A stretch of DNA of 64,000 bases from Prorocentrum cordatum (Eukaryota > Sar > Dinophyceae > Prorocentrales > Prorocentraceae): contig CAUYUJ010018544.1 of the NCBI GenBank assembly GCA_963575745.1, positions 87,501 to 151,500 of the forward strand, given 5' to 3'. The notes under the pieces were generated by a model. That model worked only from the letters and a program-made list of their open reading frames with translations, was not told where the DNA came from and ran no database searches. Position 1 is the first letter of the stretch. Every line of letters begins with the position of its first letter. A program made the translations under genes and the position numbers. This document shows positions 10,751 to 20,650 of this stretch, piece after piece.

Positions 10751-10845
10751 GTCTGCGCGGATTCTTGGATCGGCGCTGAGGACCCCCGCGCGCTCCGAGC
10801 ACTGGGGAGAGGGGTCCAGCGTCGCTCCCAGACATCTGCGCGAAC
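10751..10845. mobile_element. MITE family O, copy 1 (short)
   Basis: Left GTCTGCGCGGATTCTTGGAT with CGGCGCTG. Right CAGCGTCGCTCCCAGACATC then TGCGCGAAC. These are imperfect inverted arms of about 33 bp. The better-preserved relatives are at 46817-46940 and 39498-39625. Confidence 0.6.
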
Positions 10846-10904
10846 ATCCAAAAGTGTACGTTTACGCAGTCGATTCGCATCTCCTGTCTTGAGACACCTT
10901 TCGG

Positions 10905-11341
10905 CAGCGCGACAAGGGGGGAAGAAGGCAGAGGAGGTGGGCCTTCTCGGGAGGCGCAGGAGGCCTCCAGGCCGTCTGAGAAGATTTGTAGGCCTTCCCG
11001 AAGACAGAGAGCTTCTCATAATCAAGCAGTGGCAAGCGTCCCAGCGAGCCTAAAGCCGTCCAAACAATATTATAAGAACCTGTTGTGGTTACCACAATAT
11101 GTTCTTAGAACAGTTCTTGTTGGGACTGTCTTGTTTGAACGCATGAGGCTTATGTTCTAAGAACATTGCTTTTGTTATTAGAACATGTGTGGATTCTAAG
11201 AACAGCTCGTGGTAGGACTATAGGAATGCAGGGACGGTCAGTCCCTGCTCAACATAAGGCCAGGGGGCTTCTGGAAGGCCCCGCCGCCTCCGCAGCAGGC
11301 CTGCCCCGTCTGACTCTCCCCCTCCGGCGTGCCGCCGACTA
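10905..11341. mobile_element. MITE family B, copy 2, split by a family D insertion
   Basis: The left half (10905-11025) reads GACAAGGGGGGAAGAAGGCA, GGGCCTTCTCGG and CCGTCTGAGAAGATTTG. The right half (11249-11341) continues with GGGGGCTTCTGGAAGGCCCC, GCAGGCCTGCCCC and GTGCCGCCGAC. Together they match the uninterrupted family B copy at 2522-2729. The foreign segment between them is an independent element with its own target duplication. Confidence 0.75.
11026..11248. mobile_element. MITE family D, copy 1, with TCAA target duplication
   Basis: A 223-bp AT-richer element beginning GCAGTGGC and ending GTCCCTGC. TCAA lies immediately outside both ends (11022-11025 and 11249-11252). Internal words AAGAACCTGTTGTGG, TATGTTCTTAGAACAG and GTGGTAGGACTATAGG recur in the 13901-14132 copy. 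It has no ORF of note. It lies inside a family B element, so it is the younger insertion. Confidence 0.85.
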
Positions 11342-11969
11342 TTGGAGCAAGGGGTTTTCATTGCCCACAGGCCGCAACGATACAGACGCCAGCCAGGGGA
11401 GCAATGCCAGCCAGATGCACCGCGCGTGCCAGGGCACCCACATCATCCTTGTCTGAAGTCGAGCCCGTCCCTCTACAGGAGGAATATTCCAAAATAGTAG
11501 TTTCAACCATTTGGGAGTATTTTTGTTAGTATCTTTCATTTTTCGTCGAAACTCCCCCTGTAGGGGGACACGCCCGACTTAATCCTTGTCAAGCATCCAT
11601 TCAAAACTGATCGCGGGGCGCCCGCGCATGGTCCAAGGTTTCGCCGCAGTCCTCAGTGGGCGCGTCTGCGTTGGGGGCTCCGCCCAATTTTACATGCCAC
11701 CCACCGCACGCACCGTGCCGAACAGGGAGGGAGTTCACCGCGCTTCCTGCGCGTTGCGGCTCACGCAGCTGCATAGTTTTGGGCCTTGCGCTTGGAGAAT
11801 ATGATGCTTGTTCTCTTTTGTTGGAAGACTCCTGGGGGGGGGGCTCGTGGCCGCTGCTGGGTTCACCTCGAGACTCCCGTCAGAGCGCGCTCCAGGACAG
11901 GTCTGGGGCACGATCTTCATGGGAGGGCCAGCGAGAAGGATCTTCCTTGCCCTTCTCCTTATGCTCCTC
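11342..11969. other. No recognisable gene
   Basis: Low-copy sequence of moderate GC. Frames here continue into the CTC array downstream and acquire repeat tails, so they are not credible genes. Confidence 0.5.
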
Positions 11970-12133
11970 ATCAGTGTCCTCCCCCTCCTCCTCCTCCTCC
12001 TCCTCCTCCTCCTCCTCCTCCTCTCCTCCTCCTCCTCCTCCTCCTCCTCCTCCTCCTCCTCCTCTTTGTCCTCCTCGCCCTCGTCCTCGTCTTCCTCCTC
12101 CTCCTCCTCCTCCTCCTCCTCCTCCTCGTCCGT
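11970..12133. repeat. CTC trinucleotide array
   Basis: About 160 bp of CCTCCTCCT on the plus strand with rare interruptions. Confidence 0.97.
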
Positions 12134-12310
12134 TCCTGCCTTCTCTTGAGCCGTCGGGGGCCCCTGTGCGTCGCCAAGGCCGGAGCAGGACGGTGCCTGG
12201 AGGCATCTGGGGGTCGGCATCGGGCGGGTGCTCGTCGGGAGGGCCCCGCCGCACGGGCGAGGCGCGGCGGGCCGCTCGCTCGCGCCGCCTCGGGCACCGC
12301 GGCCCCTGCG

Positions 12311-12433
12311 GGGCGGTCGGACGTGGGAATTGGTTTTCTCGGCGACTACCATCGAGGAGCATCCCGGATCACCTTGCAAGACAAACATGCACGAGACCGA
12401 AGCACGCACGGGGAATCGTCCGGGCGACGGCAA
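12311..12433. mobile_element. MITE family C, copy 2 (diverged)
   Basis: Left GGTCGGACGTGGGAATTGG then CTACCATCGAGGAGCATCC, right GGGGAATCGTCCGGGCGACG. It aligns along its length with the 14149 and 15602 copies, but both ends are eroded. Confidence 0.65.
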
Positions 12434-12518
12434 GGACGCGCTTCAAGATGTCCAGTACTCCCCAGAGTCCTTGACGGCACGGGCTGCAGAAATGAGGGCG
12501 CATCCCACTTATTCCCCC

Positions 12519-13335
12519 TCCTCCTCCTCCTCCTCCTCATCCTCCTCCTCGTCCTCCTCCTTATCCTCATCCTCCTACTCCTCGTCCTCCTTCTCCTCCT
12601 CCTCTTCATCCTCAGCCTTATCCTCATCCTCTTCCTCTCCTCCTCCTCCTCCTCCTCCTCCTCGTCCTCATCCTCCTGCTCGGGGGAGGCTGCAGCACCG
12701 CTCAACGATGCTTCGCTGTTTGACCGAACCTGCAGAGTGGGCCCCTTCTCCTTGCTCGGTTCCAGCGGGGCCTCTTCAGGCCCCCATGTTGACGCTTCTT
12801 GCTGCTTGTCGTCGTCCCGTCATGGCACCCTGTGGCCCAGCAAGGCACGAGGGTGCAACGCCGGGATGTTTGGCTGTTGCTCCGAGGGAGGCTTGTGCTC
12901 AGCGGAGGCTACAGCACCGCTCAATAATCAAACGTGCAGGGTGGGTCCCTTTTCTCTGCTCGGTTCCAGCGGGGCCTCTTCAGGCCCCCAGGTTGACGCG
13001 CGGTTCCTCCTCCTCCTCCTCCTCCTCCTCCTCCTCCTCTTCCTCCTCCTCCCCCTCCTCCTCAGCATGCTCCTCCTCCTCCTCCTGCTCCTCCTCCTCC
13101 TCCTCCGCCTGCTCCTCCTCCTCCTGCTCCTCCTCCTCCTCCTCCTCCGCCTGCTCCTCCTCCTGCTCCTCCTCCTCCTCCTCCTCCTCCTCCTCCGCCT
13201 GCTCCTCCTCCTCCTCCTGCTCCTCCTCCTCCTCCGCCTGCTCCTCCTCCTCCTGCTTTCTCCTCCCTCCTCCTGCTCCTCCTCCTCCTCCTCCTCCTCC
13301 TCCTCCTCCTCCTCCTCCTCCTCCTCCTCCTCCTC
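12519..13335. repeat. CTC array block with an internal duplicated module
   Basis: Three CTC-rich blocks (12519-12680, about 13005-13260 and 13270-13335). Between them are two copies of a non-repetitive module at 12678-12797 and 12898-13000, which share GCAGCACCGCTCAA, CTCGGTTCCAGCGGGGCC and TTGACGC. The Leu- and Ser-rich frames of up to 580 codons are repeat translations. Confidence 0.9.
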
Positions 13336-13512
13336 CCTGCGAGATGGGGGGGGAGCGGCCGGCGCGCGGCGAGACGTGGAGAAGCAGATCGATCGGGTCC
13401 GCGCGCCCGGCGCAGAGACCGACGCGGAGGCCCGCGGGGCGCGGGGGCGGGGGCGGCACCGGCCGACCGCCCGTCGTCCACCCGTCTCCTCTCGGGTCGG
13501 GAGCGGAAGAGA

Positions 13513-13759
13513 GGGGGGTGATGACTAGGGGGGGGTGGATTACATGGCGCGGGCCCGGGGATGAGAACGAGGTTCGGGGGGGAAAGGAGGAGCAGAAGCA
13601 GGAGCAGGAGGAGGAGGAGGAAGAGGAGGAGGAGGAGGAGCAGGAGGAGGAGGAGGAAGAGGAGGAGGAGGAGGAGGAGCAGGAGGAGGAGGAGGAGGGT
13701 ATCGGGGGCGGATAAAGGGGGGTGATGACTAGGGGGGGGTGGATTTCATGGCGCGGGCC
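13513..13759. repeat. GGA array bracketed by 43-bp direct repeats
   Basis: GGGGGGTGATGACTAGGGGG... CATGGCGCGGGCC occurs at 13513-13555 and again at 13717-13759, nearly identical. Between them is about 160 bp, mostly GGA/GCA repeats. Confidence 0.9.
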
Positions 13760-13900
13760 ATGATTTTTCCTCGGATGCCATGGCGTCTCTGCTTATTTCA
13801 CTACGTCCCAGGCCCCCCCCCGCTGGGCCGCGCACGTGCCGCCGGTCGTGATTTGCACCCCCCCCTCCTGGACACCCCCCTCTTGGCCGCTCCCGATCAG

Positions 13901-14132
13901 GCAGTGGCGAAGAGTCCTGGCTCGCCTATAGCCCTACCAAACAATGTTCTCAGAACCATTTGTGGTTTCCACGAAGTGTTTTCAGAACCTTTCTGGTTGA
14001 GATTGTCCTGCTTTATCGCATCGGGGTTACGTTCTAAGAGCATTGTGTTTGTTATTTGGAAATGTTTGGATTCTAAGAACATGTAACATGTCGTGGTAGG
14101 ACTATAGGAATGCTGGGACGGTCGGTCCCTGC
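13901..14132. mobile_element. MITE family D, copy 2
   Basis: Begins GCAGTGGCGA and ends GTCGGTCCCTGC, flanked by TCAG (13897-13900) and TCAA (14133-14136). Nested inner inverted ends CCTATAGCCCTACCA and TGGTAGGACTATAGG are clearer here than in copy 1. The size is 232 bp. Confidence 0.85.
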
Positions 14133-14148
14133 TCAATCCTCTTCCCCT

Positions 14149-14276
14149 TGGCATCGCTCGGACGTGTGCATGTTTCCTTCGGCGGGGACCATCGAGGAGC
14201 ATCCTTGATCATCTGGCGAGAAAACCGCGCACGAAACCGAAAAAAACACAGGCAATGGACGTCCGAGCGATAGCCA
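14149..14276. mobile_element. MITE family C, copy 3
   Basis: TGGCATCGCTCGGACGTGTG at the left and GGACGTCCGAGCGATAGCCA at the right form the terminal inverted repeats. It shares CGGGGACCATCGAGGAGCAT and GCGAGAAAACCGCGCACG with the 15602 and 31343 copies. It lies 16 bp after the family D element. Confidence 0.9.
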
Positions 14277-14448
14277 GTCCCTCTTCGTCGCCGTCGTCCC
14301 TCCTCCTGTCTCCTGGGCAGACAGAGCCGCACCGCGGTGCAGAGGGGTCCCCTTTTCGAGGGCCCCCCGCCCTCCCCCCCGGAGGGGGGGTTTGTGGCTG
14401 ACCGCACGAGCTTCTCCCTTCCTTTTCCTCCCTCAGTGGCGTGCGGTC

Positions 14449-14620
14449 CTCCCGTCTCCTCCTCCTCCTCCTCCTCCTCCTCCTCCTCCTCCTCCTCCTC
14501 CTCCTCCTCCTCCTTCTCCTCCTCCCTCCTCCTCCTCCTCCTCCCTCCTCCTCCTCCTCCTCCTCCTCCTCCTCCTCCTCCTCCTCCTCCTCCTCCTCCT
14601 CCTCCTCCTCCTCCTCCCTC
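14449..14620. repeat. CTC trinucleotide array
   Basis: About 170 bp of nearly pure CTC with two CTCC slips. The poly-Pro, poly-Ser and poly-Leu frames on one strand mirror Glu, Arg and Gly runs on the other. Confidence 0.97.
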
Positions 14621-14866
14621 GTCCTCGTCGCGGTCGCCTGGGGTCTCCCTCCTCAGAGCCCACGCGGCAGGTGCGCGCAGCCTTGACGCGGCGGCGGCCT
14701 TAGTGTGGGCGTTCAGCGTTGAACGCCGCCAGTGGCCCAGAATCGGCCGATGTTGATCGACCGGCGTCATGGGAAAGACGCGGTTGGTCGAGGTTGAAAG
14801 ATCTACGCGGTGCCAGACAGCTGCGCGCAAGTCGTCACGACACGAACCTGCCACGAATCTGGCCTC
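14621..14866. other. Spacer, no gene
   Basis: Contains GGGCGTTCAGCGTTGAACGC, a short palindrome whose surroundings (about 14690-14730) resemble 34440-34480. Nothing else is recognised. Confidence 0.4.
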
Positions 14867-15250
14867 AAAGGAAGAGGAGGAGGAGGAGGAGGAGGAGGAG
14901 AAGGAGGAGGAGGAGGAGGACCTCTGGCATCACGATGGCGACCTCGTTCCGTCGCTCGATCACTCCCTCTTGTCTCCCTGAGAAGCTCTCCGCCGTCTCG
15001 CCTCACTCTGGCGGGGCGGCCAGGGCGAGGCCCACCGAGGCCGCCGCCCAGCATCGGGAGAGCCGCCCGCAGCTCTCACGCAGCTCGCTTGAGGAGGAAG
15101 AGGAGGAAAAGGACGAGGGGAAGGACGATGCGGGAGGAGGAGGAGGAGGAGGAGCAGGAGGAGGAGCAGGAGGAGGAGGAGGTGGAGGAGCAGGAGGAGG
15201 TGGAGGAGCAGGAGGTGGAGGAGGAGCAGGAGTAGGAGTAGGAGGAGGGG

Positions 15251-15316
<66 letters not shown>

Positions 15317-15320
15317 GACA
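14867..15320. repeat. GGA array passing into a pure GAC array
   Basis: GGA-rich blocks at 14867-14925 and 15090-15250 (with GGAGCA variants), followed by uninterrupted GACGACGAC at about 15250-15315. The change of motif is abrupt. Confidence 0.95.
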
Positions 15321-15348
15321 GGGGAAACGTTGGGGGGGGGGGAGAAAT

Positions 15349-15515
15349 AGGCTCAGAGGGGGTGCATCGACCCCCGGTCGCCCATGGATCGCTGATAGGG
15401 GCCTGATAGCCCACCCCACCCATGAACGTGCGGATTCCTTATCGGGGCCTATCGCCGATCTCGCGGCGATGCATAGCCGATTCGAGCTCGATGGGCTCCC
15501 CCCCTGAGCTGGTCC
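15349..15515. mobile_element. MITE family I, copy 1
   Basis: Left AGGCTCAGAGGGGGTGCATC and right GATGGGCTCCCCCCCTGAGC are inverted. Both this and the 47541 copy contain a GGGCCTATCGCCGATC-like core with GGTGCGGATT or CGTGCGGATT nearby. Confidence 0.75.
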
Positions 15516-15601
15516 CTCCCAACGTTCCCCCTGAGAGGAGGGAGGAGCCAGGTCCTTTGCGGGCGGGGCTGGGACGGACAGGGATGAACCACCCCAGAGC
15601 T

Positions 15602-15728
15602 TGGCATCGCTCGGACGTGTGCATTTTTCCTTCGGCGAGGACCATCGAGGAGCATCCTCGATCATTTGGCGAAAAAACCACGCACGAAACCGAAAAAACA
15701 CAGGAAATGGACGTCCGAGCGATGGGCA
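15602..15728. mobile_element. MITE family C, copy 4 (well preserved)
   Basis: TGGCATCGCTCGGACGTGTG to GGACGTCCGAGCGATGGGCA, 127 bp. The inner parts CGAGGACCATCGAGGAGCAT and ACGCACGAAACCGAAAAAAC are almost identical to the 31343 copy. Confidence 0.9.
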
Positions 15729-15884
15729 GAGAGTTTTCCACAACGCTCTCAGAGCGTTTTCCGGAACGCTCTGAGAAAGCCGCGGCGCCCGACGCGTCCT
15801 CCAGAACTGCCAGATCGCAGAGGTCGCCGATGGATCCCTGCCCAGTGTTGTCCGTGTCCTCGCTTCGTCGTAAGTGGCAGGAGG

Positions 15885-16150
15885 CCAGCAAGACCCAGCC
15901 CCACCCCCTGGCCAGGGCCCCCACGTCGGACCTGGTGATCCAGGAGGTCCTGGCTTGTTCACGCCCACAAGACCCAACAAAAACACCCCCACCCCCAGCC
16001 AGGACACCCTGGATCACCAGGTCAGGAGTGGGGGTCCTGGCTGGGGGGGGGGTTTTTAGGGGGTGCGCGGGTGTGAACAGACCACCCATCCCCAGCCAGG
16101 ACTCCTTGGATCACCAGGTCGGGAGTGGGGGGCCCTGGCTGGGGGTGGGG
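15885..16150. repeat. Large palindrome built of three ~65-bp palindromic units
   Basis: A unit with arms CCCCCAGCCAGGAC and GTCCTGGCTGGGGG around CTGGATCACCAGGTC occurs three times. The first is inverted relative to the other two. The spacers are mutual inverted copies (GTTCACGCCCAC against GTGTGAACAG; AACAAAAACACCCCC against GTTTTTAGGGGG). The whole block is therefore roughly symmetric about 16020. Confidence 0.85.
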
Positions 16151-16369
16151 GTGGGTTGCGTGCGCTGTCTTCATTTGTTTTGGATCGAGTTTCAAGCTCG
16201 GGCCAAAGTGCCTAAGGTGCAGCATCGAACGAGCATCGGCGACGATGGGACTGGAGGCGGAACGGAAAGATGCAGTGTAAAGTGGGGGGGGGGGTAAAAT
16301 ATAGCTGGAGTCCTGCATCCCCAAACAGCACTGTTTGAGCCAAGGTGGCTCCTCAGAGTGTTCGCGCGT
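16151..16369. other. Spacer, no gene
   Basis: Short low-copy sequence with nothing recognised. Confidence 0.4.
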
Positions 16370-17127
16370 CCTCCTGCTCCTGATCCGCCTGCGCCTTCGG
16401 CGTCGTCGGCGAGCTTTTCGTCATCGTCGTTGTCGTCGTCCTCCTCTTCCTCCTCCTCCTCCTCCTCCTCCTCCTCCTCCTCCTCCTCCTCCTCCTCCTC
16501 CCACTCCTCCTCCTCCTCCTCCTCCTCCTCCTCCTCCTCCTCCTCCTCCTCCTCCTCCTCCTCCTCCCACTCCTCCTACGCATCCACGTCATTACCCTTC
16601 TCGTCCTCGCTCCCCCTTCCACTACACCTCCTCATCATCGCCTTCCTGTCTTCTTCCCGCTCCTCCTCCTCCTCCTCCGCCTCCCCATCATCATCCTCTT
16701 CCTCCTCCTCATCCTTCTCCTCCTCCTCGTCATCATCCTACTCATCCTGGTCCTCCTCCCCTTCCTCCTACTCCCCCTCCTCCTTTTATACCTCCTCATC
16801 TCACTCCTCCGCATCCCCCATACGAATCCTCCTCATCCTCATGATGGTTTTCCTCCTCATCATCTTCCTCATCATCGCACGTATCGTTTTCTTTGTCTTC
16901 CTCCTGATCGCCGTGTTCCTCCTTGTATTCCTCGTACTCTTCCACGTGCTCCTCGTCCTTCTCCTCCTCATCTTCGCAGTGTTCTAGCTCCTCCTCCCCC
17001 TCCTCGCAATCCTCCTCCTCCTCCTCATCATCATCACCATCATCATCATCAGCATCATCATCATCATCATCAGCATCATCATCATCATCATCATCATCAG
17101 CATCATCATCATCATCATCATCAGCAG

Positions 17128-17176
<49 letters not shown>

Positions 17177-17262
17177 TTTCTCCTCCTACTCCTCCTCTTT
17201 CTCCGCCTCCTCCTCCTCTTTCTCGCGTTCCATCTCCTCCCGCTCTTCCTCGTACTCCCCAC
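16370..17262. repeat. CTC, CTCAT and CATCAT microsatellite block
   Basis: Nearly pure CTC at about 16440-16570, then mixed CTC/CATC, then CATCATCATCAGCAT repeats (about 17025-17175), then CTC again. This is almost 900 bp of pyrimidine-biased DNA. The 374-codon minus frame with Met and Arg runs is a repeat translation. Confidence 0.95.
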
Positions 17263-17589
17263 CCTTTTTTCCTCCTCGTCCCTCCTCTTCTCCGCTTCAT
17301 CTGCCATGCCAGGGAGGCCTTTGCACTCTCGATGCCGCTTCCAGGGGGCACCCTCGCCAGGGATGCCCTCAAGCATGCAGGTTGGGCCTTGTCCCGTCCC
17401 CCTCTCCTCTATGTTTCCTGCTTTCCTCCTCCCTTTCTCCTGCCTCATCCTGTCTCCTCCCTGCTCACCGCGCTCTCGCTCGAGGCACCTGCACGACTTG
17501 CTCGAGCAGGGCTCCGCCCCGAGAAACCTGTGGAAGTTACCCCGGAATCTCGCTCGCGCCCGGGCGCCAGCTGCCTCCTCCGTCGGGGC
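17263..17589. other. Spacer between microsatellite and satellite
   Basis: Moderate-complexity sequence, no gene recognised. Confidence 0.4.
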
Positions 17590-19290
17590 CAGGGGCGCCA
17601 AGACCCTTCCCAGAGCACAGTTCGACAACAGAAGTGTAACCGCATCGTTCGTCTCGGTATGACCCCCCTCGGAGCCCAGACTTTCGAGGGTGTCTCGGGT
17701 GAAACGGGGTGGACCACCTCGCGCGCAGCACTTCGGAGTCCAGAGCTGCGAGACTGTCTCAAGCGAAACGCGCGCCAGACCACCCGGCGCACATCCCCTC
17801 GGACCCCAGAGTTGCGAGAATGCTTCCGGCAAAGCGAGCCAGACCACCTCGCGCGCGGCATCTCGGAGCCCAGAGTTGCGAGGTTGCCTTGGGCGAAGCG
17901 AGCTGGACCACCTCGCGCGCGGCACCTCGGAGCTGAGAGCTGAGAAGGTGTTTTCACGCGGCGCCCAGACCCCTCTCAGAACACAAACCGACAGCAAAAG
18001 TGTAATATATTCCATCTGGGCCTGACCAATCCCCAGTCCTCCGTCTCGGTGCCCAGACTTTCGAGGATGTCTCAGGCGAAACGCGCCGGACCACCTCGCG
18101 CGCGGCATTTCGGATATCAGAGTTAGGAGGACGTCTCATGCGCAGCGCGCCAAACAATCTCGCGCGCGGCATCTCGGAGCCCAGAGTCGTGAGGATGTCT
18201 CAGGCAAAATTTGCTGGACCACCTCTCGCGCAGCATTTCGGAGTTCAGTGTTGCGAGGATCTCTCGGGCGAAATACGCTGGACCACCTCGCGCGCGGCGA
18301 CTAGGAACCCAGAGTTTCGAGGATGACTAAACCGAAACGGGCCGAGCCACCTCGCGCACGAAATCTCGGAGCACAGATTTGCGAGGATGCCCCAGGCGAA
18401 ACGCGCCAAACGTCGCGCGCGGCGTCTTGGAGCTCAGAGATGCGAGAATGTCTCAGGCGGCGCCCAGATCCCAGAGCACAATTCGACAACAGAGGTGCAA
18501 GCAAATGGTTCGTTTGGGTCTGGCCCCTCCTCCCTCCTCCCTCTCGGAGCCCAAAGTATCGAGGATGTCTCGGACGAAACGCGCTGGACCATTTTGCGCG
18601 CAGCATGTTGGATGGAGCCCAGAGTTGCAAAAGTCTCTCATGCGAAACGCGCCAGACTACCTCTCGCGCGGCGGCGCCTTGGAGCCCAGAGTTGCGAGAA
18701 TGTTTCAGGCGAAACGCGCCAGACCACCTCTTCGCGCAGCATCTCGGAGTTCAAAGTTGCAAGGATGTCTAAAGCGAAACGCGCCGAACCAACTCGCTCG
18801 CGGCAGCTCGGAGCTCAGAGTTGCGAGGATCTCTCAGGCGAAACGCGCTGGACCATCTCCTAGCTCAGAGTTGCGAGGGTATCTCATTCAAGATTGGCGG
18901 GACCACCTCTCGCACACCATCTCGGAGCTCAGAGTTGCGAGGATGTCTCAGGCGAAGCGCGCTGGACCACCTCGCGCGCGGCATCTCGGAGCTCAGAGTT
19001 GCAAGATATCTCAGGCGAAACGAGCTGGACCTGGCGCGCGGCATTTCGGAACCCAGAGAGGATGTCTCAGGCGAAACGCGCCCGACCACATCGCGCACGG
19101 CATCTCGGTGCCCAGTGTTGCGAGGATGTCTCAGGCGAGGCGCGCCAGGCCACCTCGCGCGCGGCATCTCGGAGCTCAGAGATGCGAGGATGTCTCAGGC
19201 GGAACGACCAATCCCGGCCAACTCAGAAGCAAGAGTTGTGAGGATGTCTCAGGCGAAACGGCCCAGACCACCAGATTGTTTTGAGGACGT
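17590..19290. repeat. ~64-bp satellite with higher-order spacer, roughly 20-25 units
   Basis: The unit includes GACCACCTCGCGCGCGGCAT, CTCGGAGC, AGAGTTGCGAGGATGTCTCA and GGCGAAACGCGCC. A longer insert of about 100 bp starting GGCGCCCAGAC and containing ACAACAGAGGTG or ACAGCAAAAGTG occurs three times (about 17597, 17961 and 18459), which gives a higher-order structure. Frames of up to 301 codons through it are repeat translations. Confidence 0.95.
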
Positions 19291-19793
19291 CTTTGCTTTA
19301 ACGTCCCACGGCCGGAACTAGCTTCTACCACAACAGCACCCCGTCCAGCAAACTGTTTGAGAAAGCGCAGCGTCGGCCATGTCAGCAAGTCTTCGTCCCA
19401 CGCCTGGCATTTCGCCGGCGTGGCAGCGCGGGCCGCCGCAGCTCTTCCTCGGACCACGGGACGGGCCGTCGAAGCAGAGCGGGCCGGGCCAGGGGCGCGA
19501 GGCGCCGAGGAGCGCGAAGCCGAGGGGCAGAGGAAGGGAGGACGACAGCAGAGGGCAGACCGGACAGGCTTGAGGATAACGAACTCACCCGCCCTGCTCT
19601 GCCGGCCCATCGAGAGGGGGCGCGAAGGCGAGCTGCGCCCCGCGCCGGGGTTCGTGGGCCTGCTGCCGCTCCGAGGGGCGGGGGCGGGCGCGGGCGGCCA
19701 CGCCTCGCGGGCGCGGGGCGCGAGCTTCGGGGCAACGAGCGCACGGATTGAGGCGCACGGTCGGCGGCGAGCCCAGGGGGGGAAGTGAGATAC
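19291..19793. other. GC-rich sequence with unremarkable ORFs
   Basis: Overlapping frames on both strands (for example 19357-19788 plus) show no domain. No evidence of a gene. Confidence 0.4.
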
Positions 19794-19864
19794 CTCTTCC
19801 TCCTCCTCCTCCTCCTCCTCCTCCTGCTCCTCCTCCTCCTCCTCCTCCTCCTCCTCCTCCTCCA
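19794..19864. repeat. CTC trinucleotide array
   Basis: About 70 bp of CTC with one GCTC interruption. Confidence 0.95.
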
Positions 19865-20170
19865 CAATTACTTAATATGAAAATACTCTCCCTCTTCCCC
19901 TGATGGCGGTTGGGTGATCGCCGACCCCCCCCCCGCGTACTGTTTTTTTACACAGGATTCCCGGGAAACGGGTTTTCGCTTGCGTTTTTTTCCAAAATGC
20001 TGCTCTCGCTGAGGCGTCGGTTTCATTTCTGCTCCCGAATCGTTCCGAATCGTGCTCCCGCTGCAGCGTGGGCCTCATTTTCGGATCGGTGTTTGGCCTC
20101 CGTCGTTCAGGATGGCGTTCTCGCCCCAGCGCGGGCCTCTTTCTCGCGCGCCCATCCGCCCGCCACCACC
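19865..20170. other. Short degenerate tandem repeat, no gene
   Basis: Around 19990-20140, CTCGCTGAGGCGTCGG, CTCCCGCTGCAGCGTGGGCC and CTCGCCCCAGCGCGGGCC mark three diverged units of about 60 bp. A related unit (CTCCCGCTGCAGCGATG) lies at 39405. Confidence 0.6.
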
Positions 20171-20171
20171 G

Positions 20172-20395
20172 CGCCGCACCACCACCACCACCACCACCAC
20201 CACCACCACCACCACCACCACCACCACCACCACCACCACCACCACCACCACCACCACCACCACCACCACCACCACCACCACCACCACCACCACCACCACC
20301 ACCACCACCACCACCACCACCACCACCACCACCACCACCACCACCACACCACCACAACCACAACCACAACCACAACCACAACCACAACCACGCAC
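20172..20395. repeat. CAC trinucleotide array
   Basis: An almost uninterrupted CACCACCAC run to about 20346, then CAACCA repeats to about 20390, then CACG. Frames give poly-His, poly-Thr or poly-Pro on one strand and poly-Val, poly-Trp or poly-Gly on the other. None has independent support. Confidence 0.98.
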
Positions 20396-20564
20396 ACACG
20401 CACGCACGCACGCACGCGCACCACCACCCACTACGCACGCGCGCGCGGAGCCACAGGTCCGCTACGACACGCGTCCGCGGATAGAGAAAATCTGCGCCAT
20501 GGTAAGGGATGGGAGGGAGGGGTAGGACGTCAGATATGACGCGAGCGCACCTATCTTGTCGTCC

Positions 20565-20650
20565 TCCCCCTCCTCCTCTTCCTCCTCCTCGTCCTCCTCC
20601 TCCTCCTCCTCCTCCTCCTCCTCCTCCTCCTCCTCCCCCTCCTCTCCCCA
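20565..20650. repeat. CTC trinucleotide array
   Basis: About 85 bp of CTC with a few CTTCC and CGTCC variants. Confidence 0.95.

Noticed and set aside
11786-13528. 580-codon ORF rich in Leu and Ser
   Set aside because: It is a translation of CTC arrays. All three frames and the opposite strand are equally open.
16335-17639. Met-, Ser- or Pro-rich proteins in the CTC/CAT block
   Set aside because: Microsatellite translations.
17590-19290. CRISPR-like array
   Set aside because: Units are tandem without unique spacers, diverge gradually, and lie in a eukaryotic repeat context.
20052-20525. Poly-Thr, poly-His or poly-Pro proteins
   Set aside because: Simple CAC array read in three frames. No flanking coding evidence.
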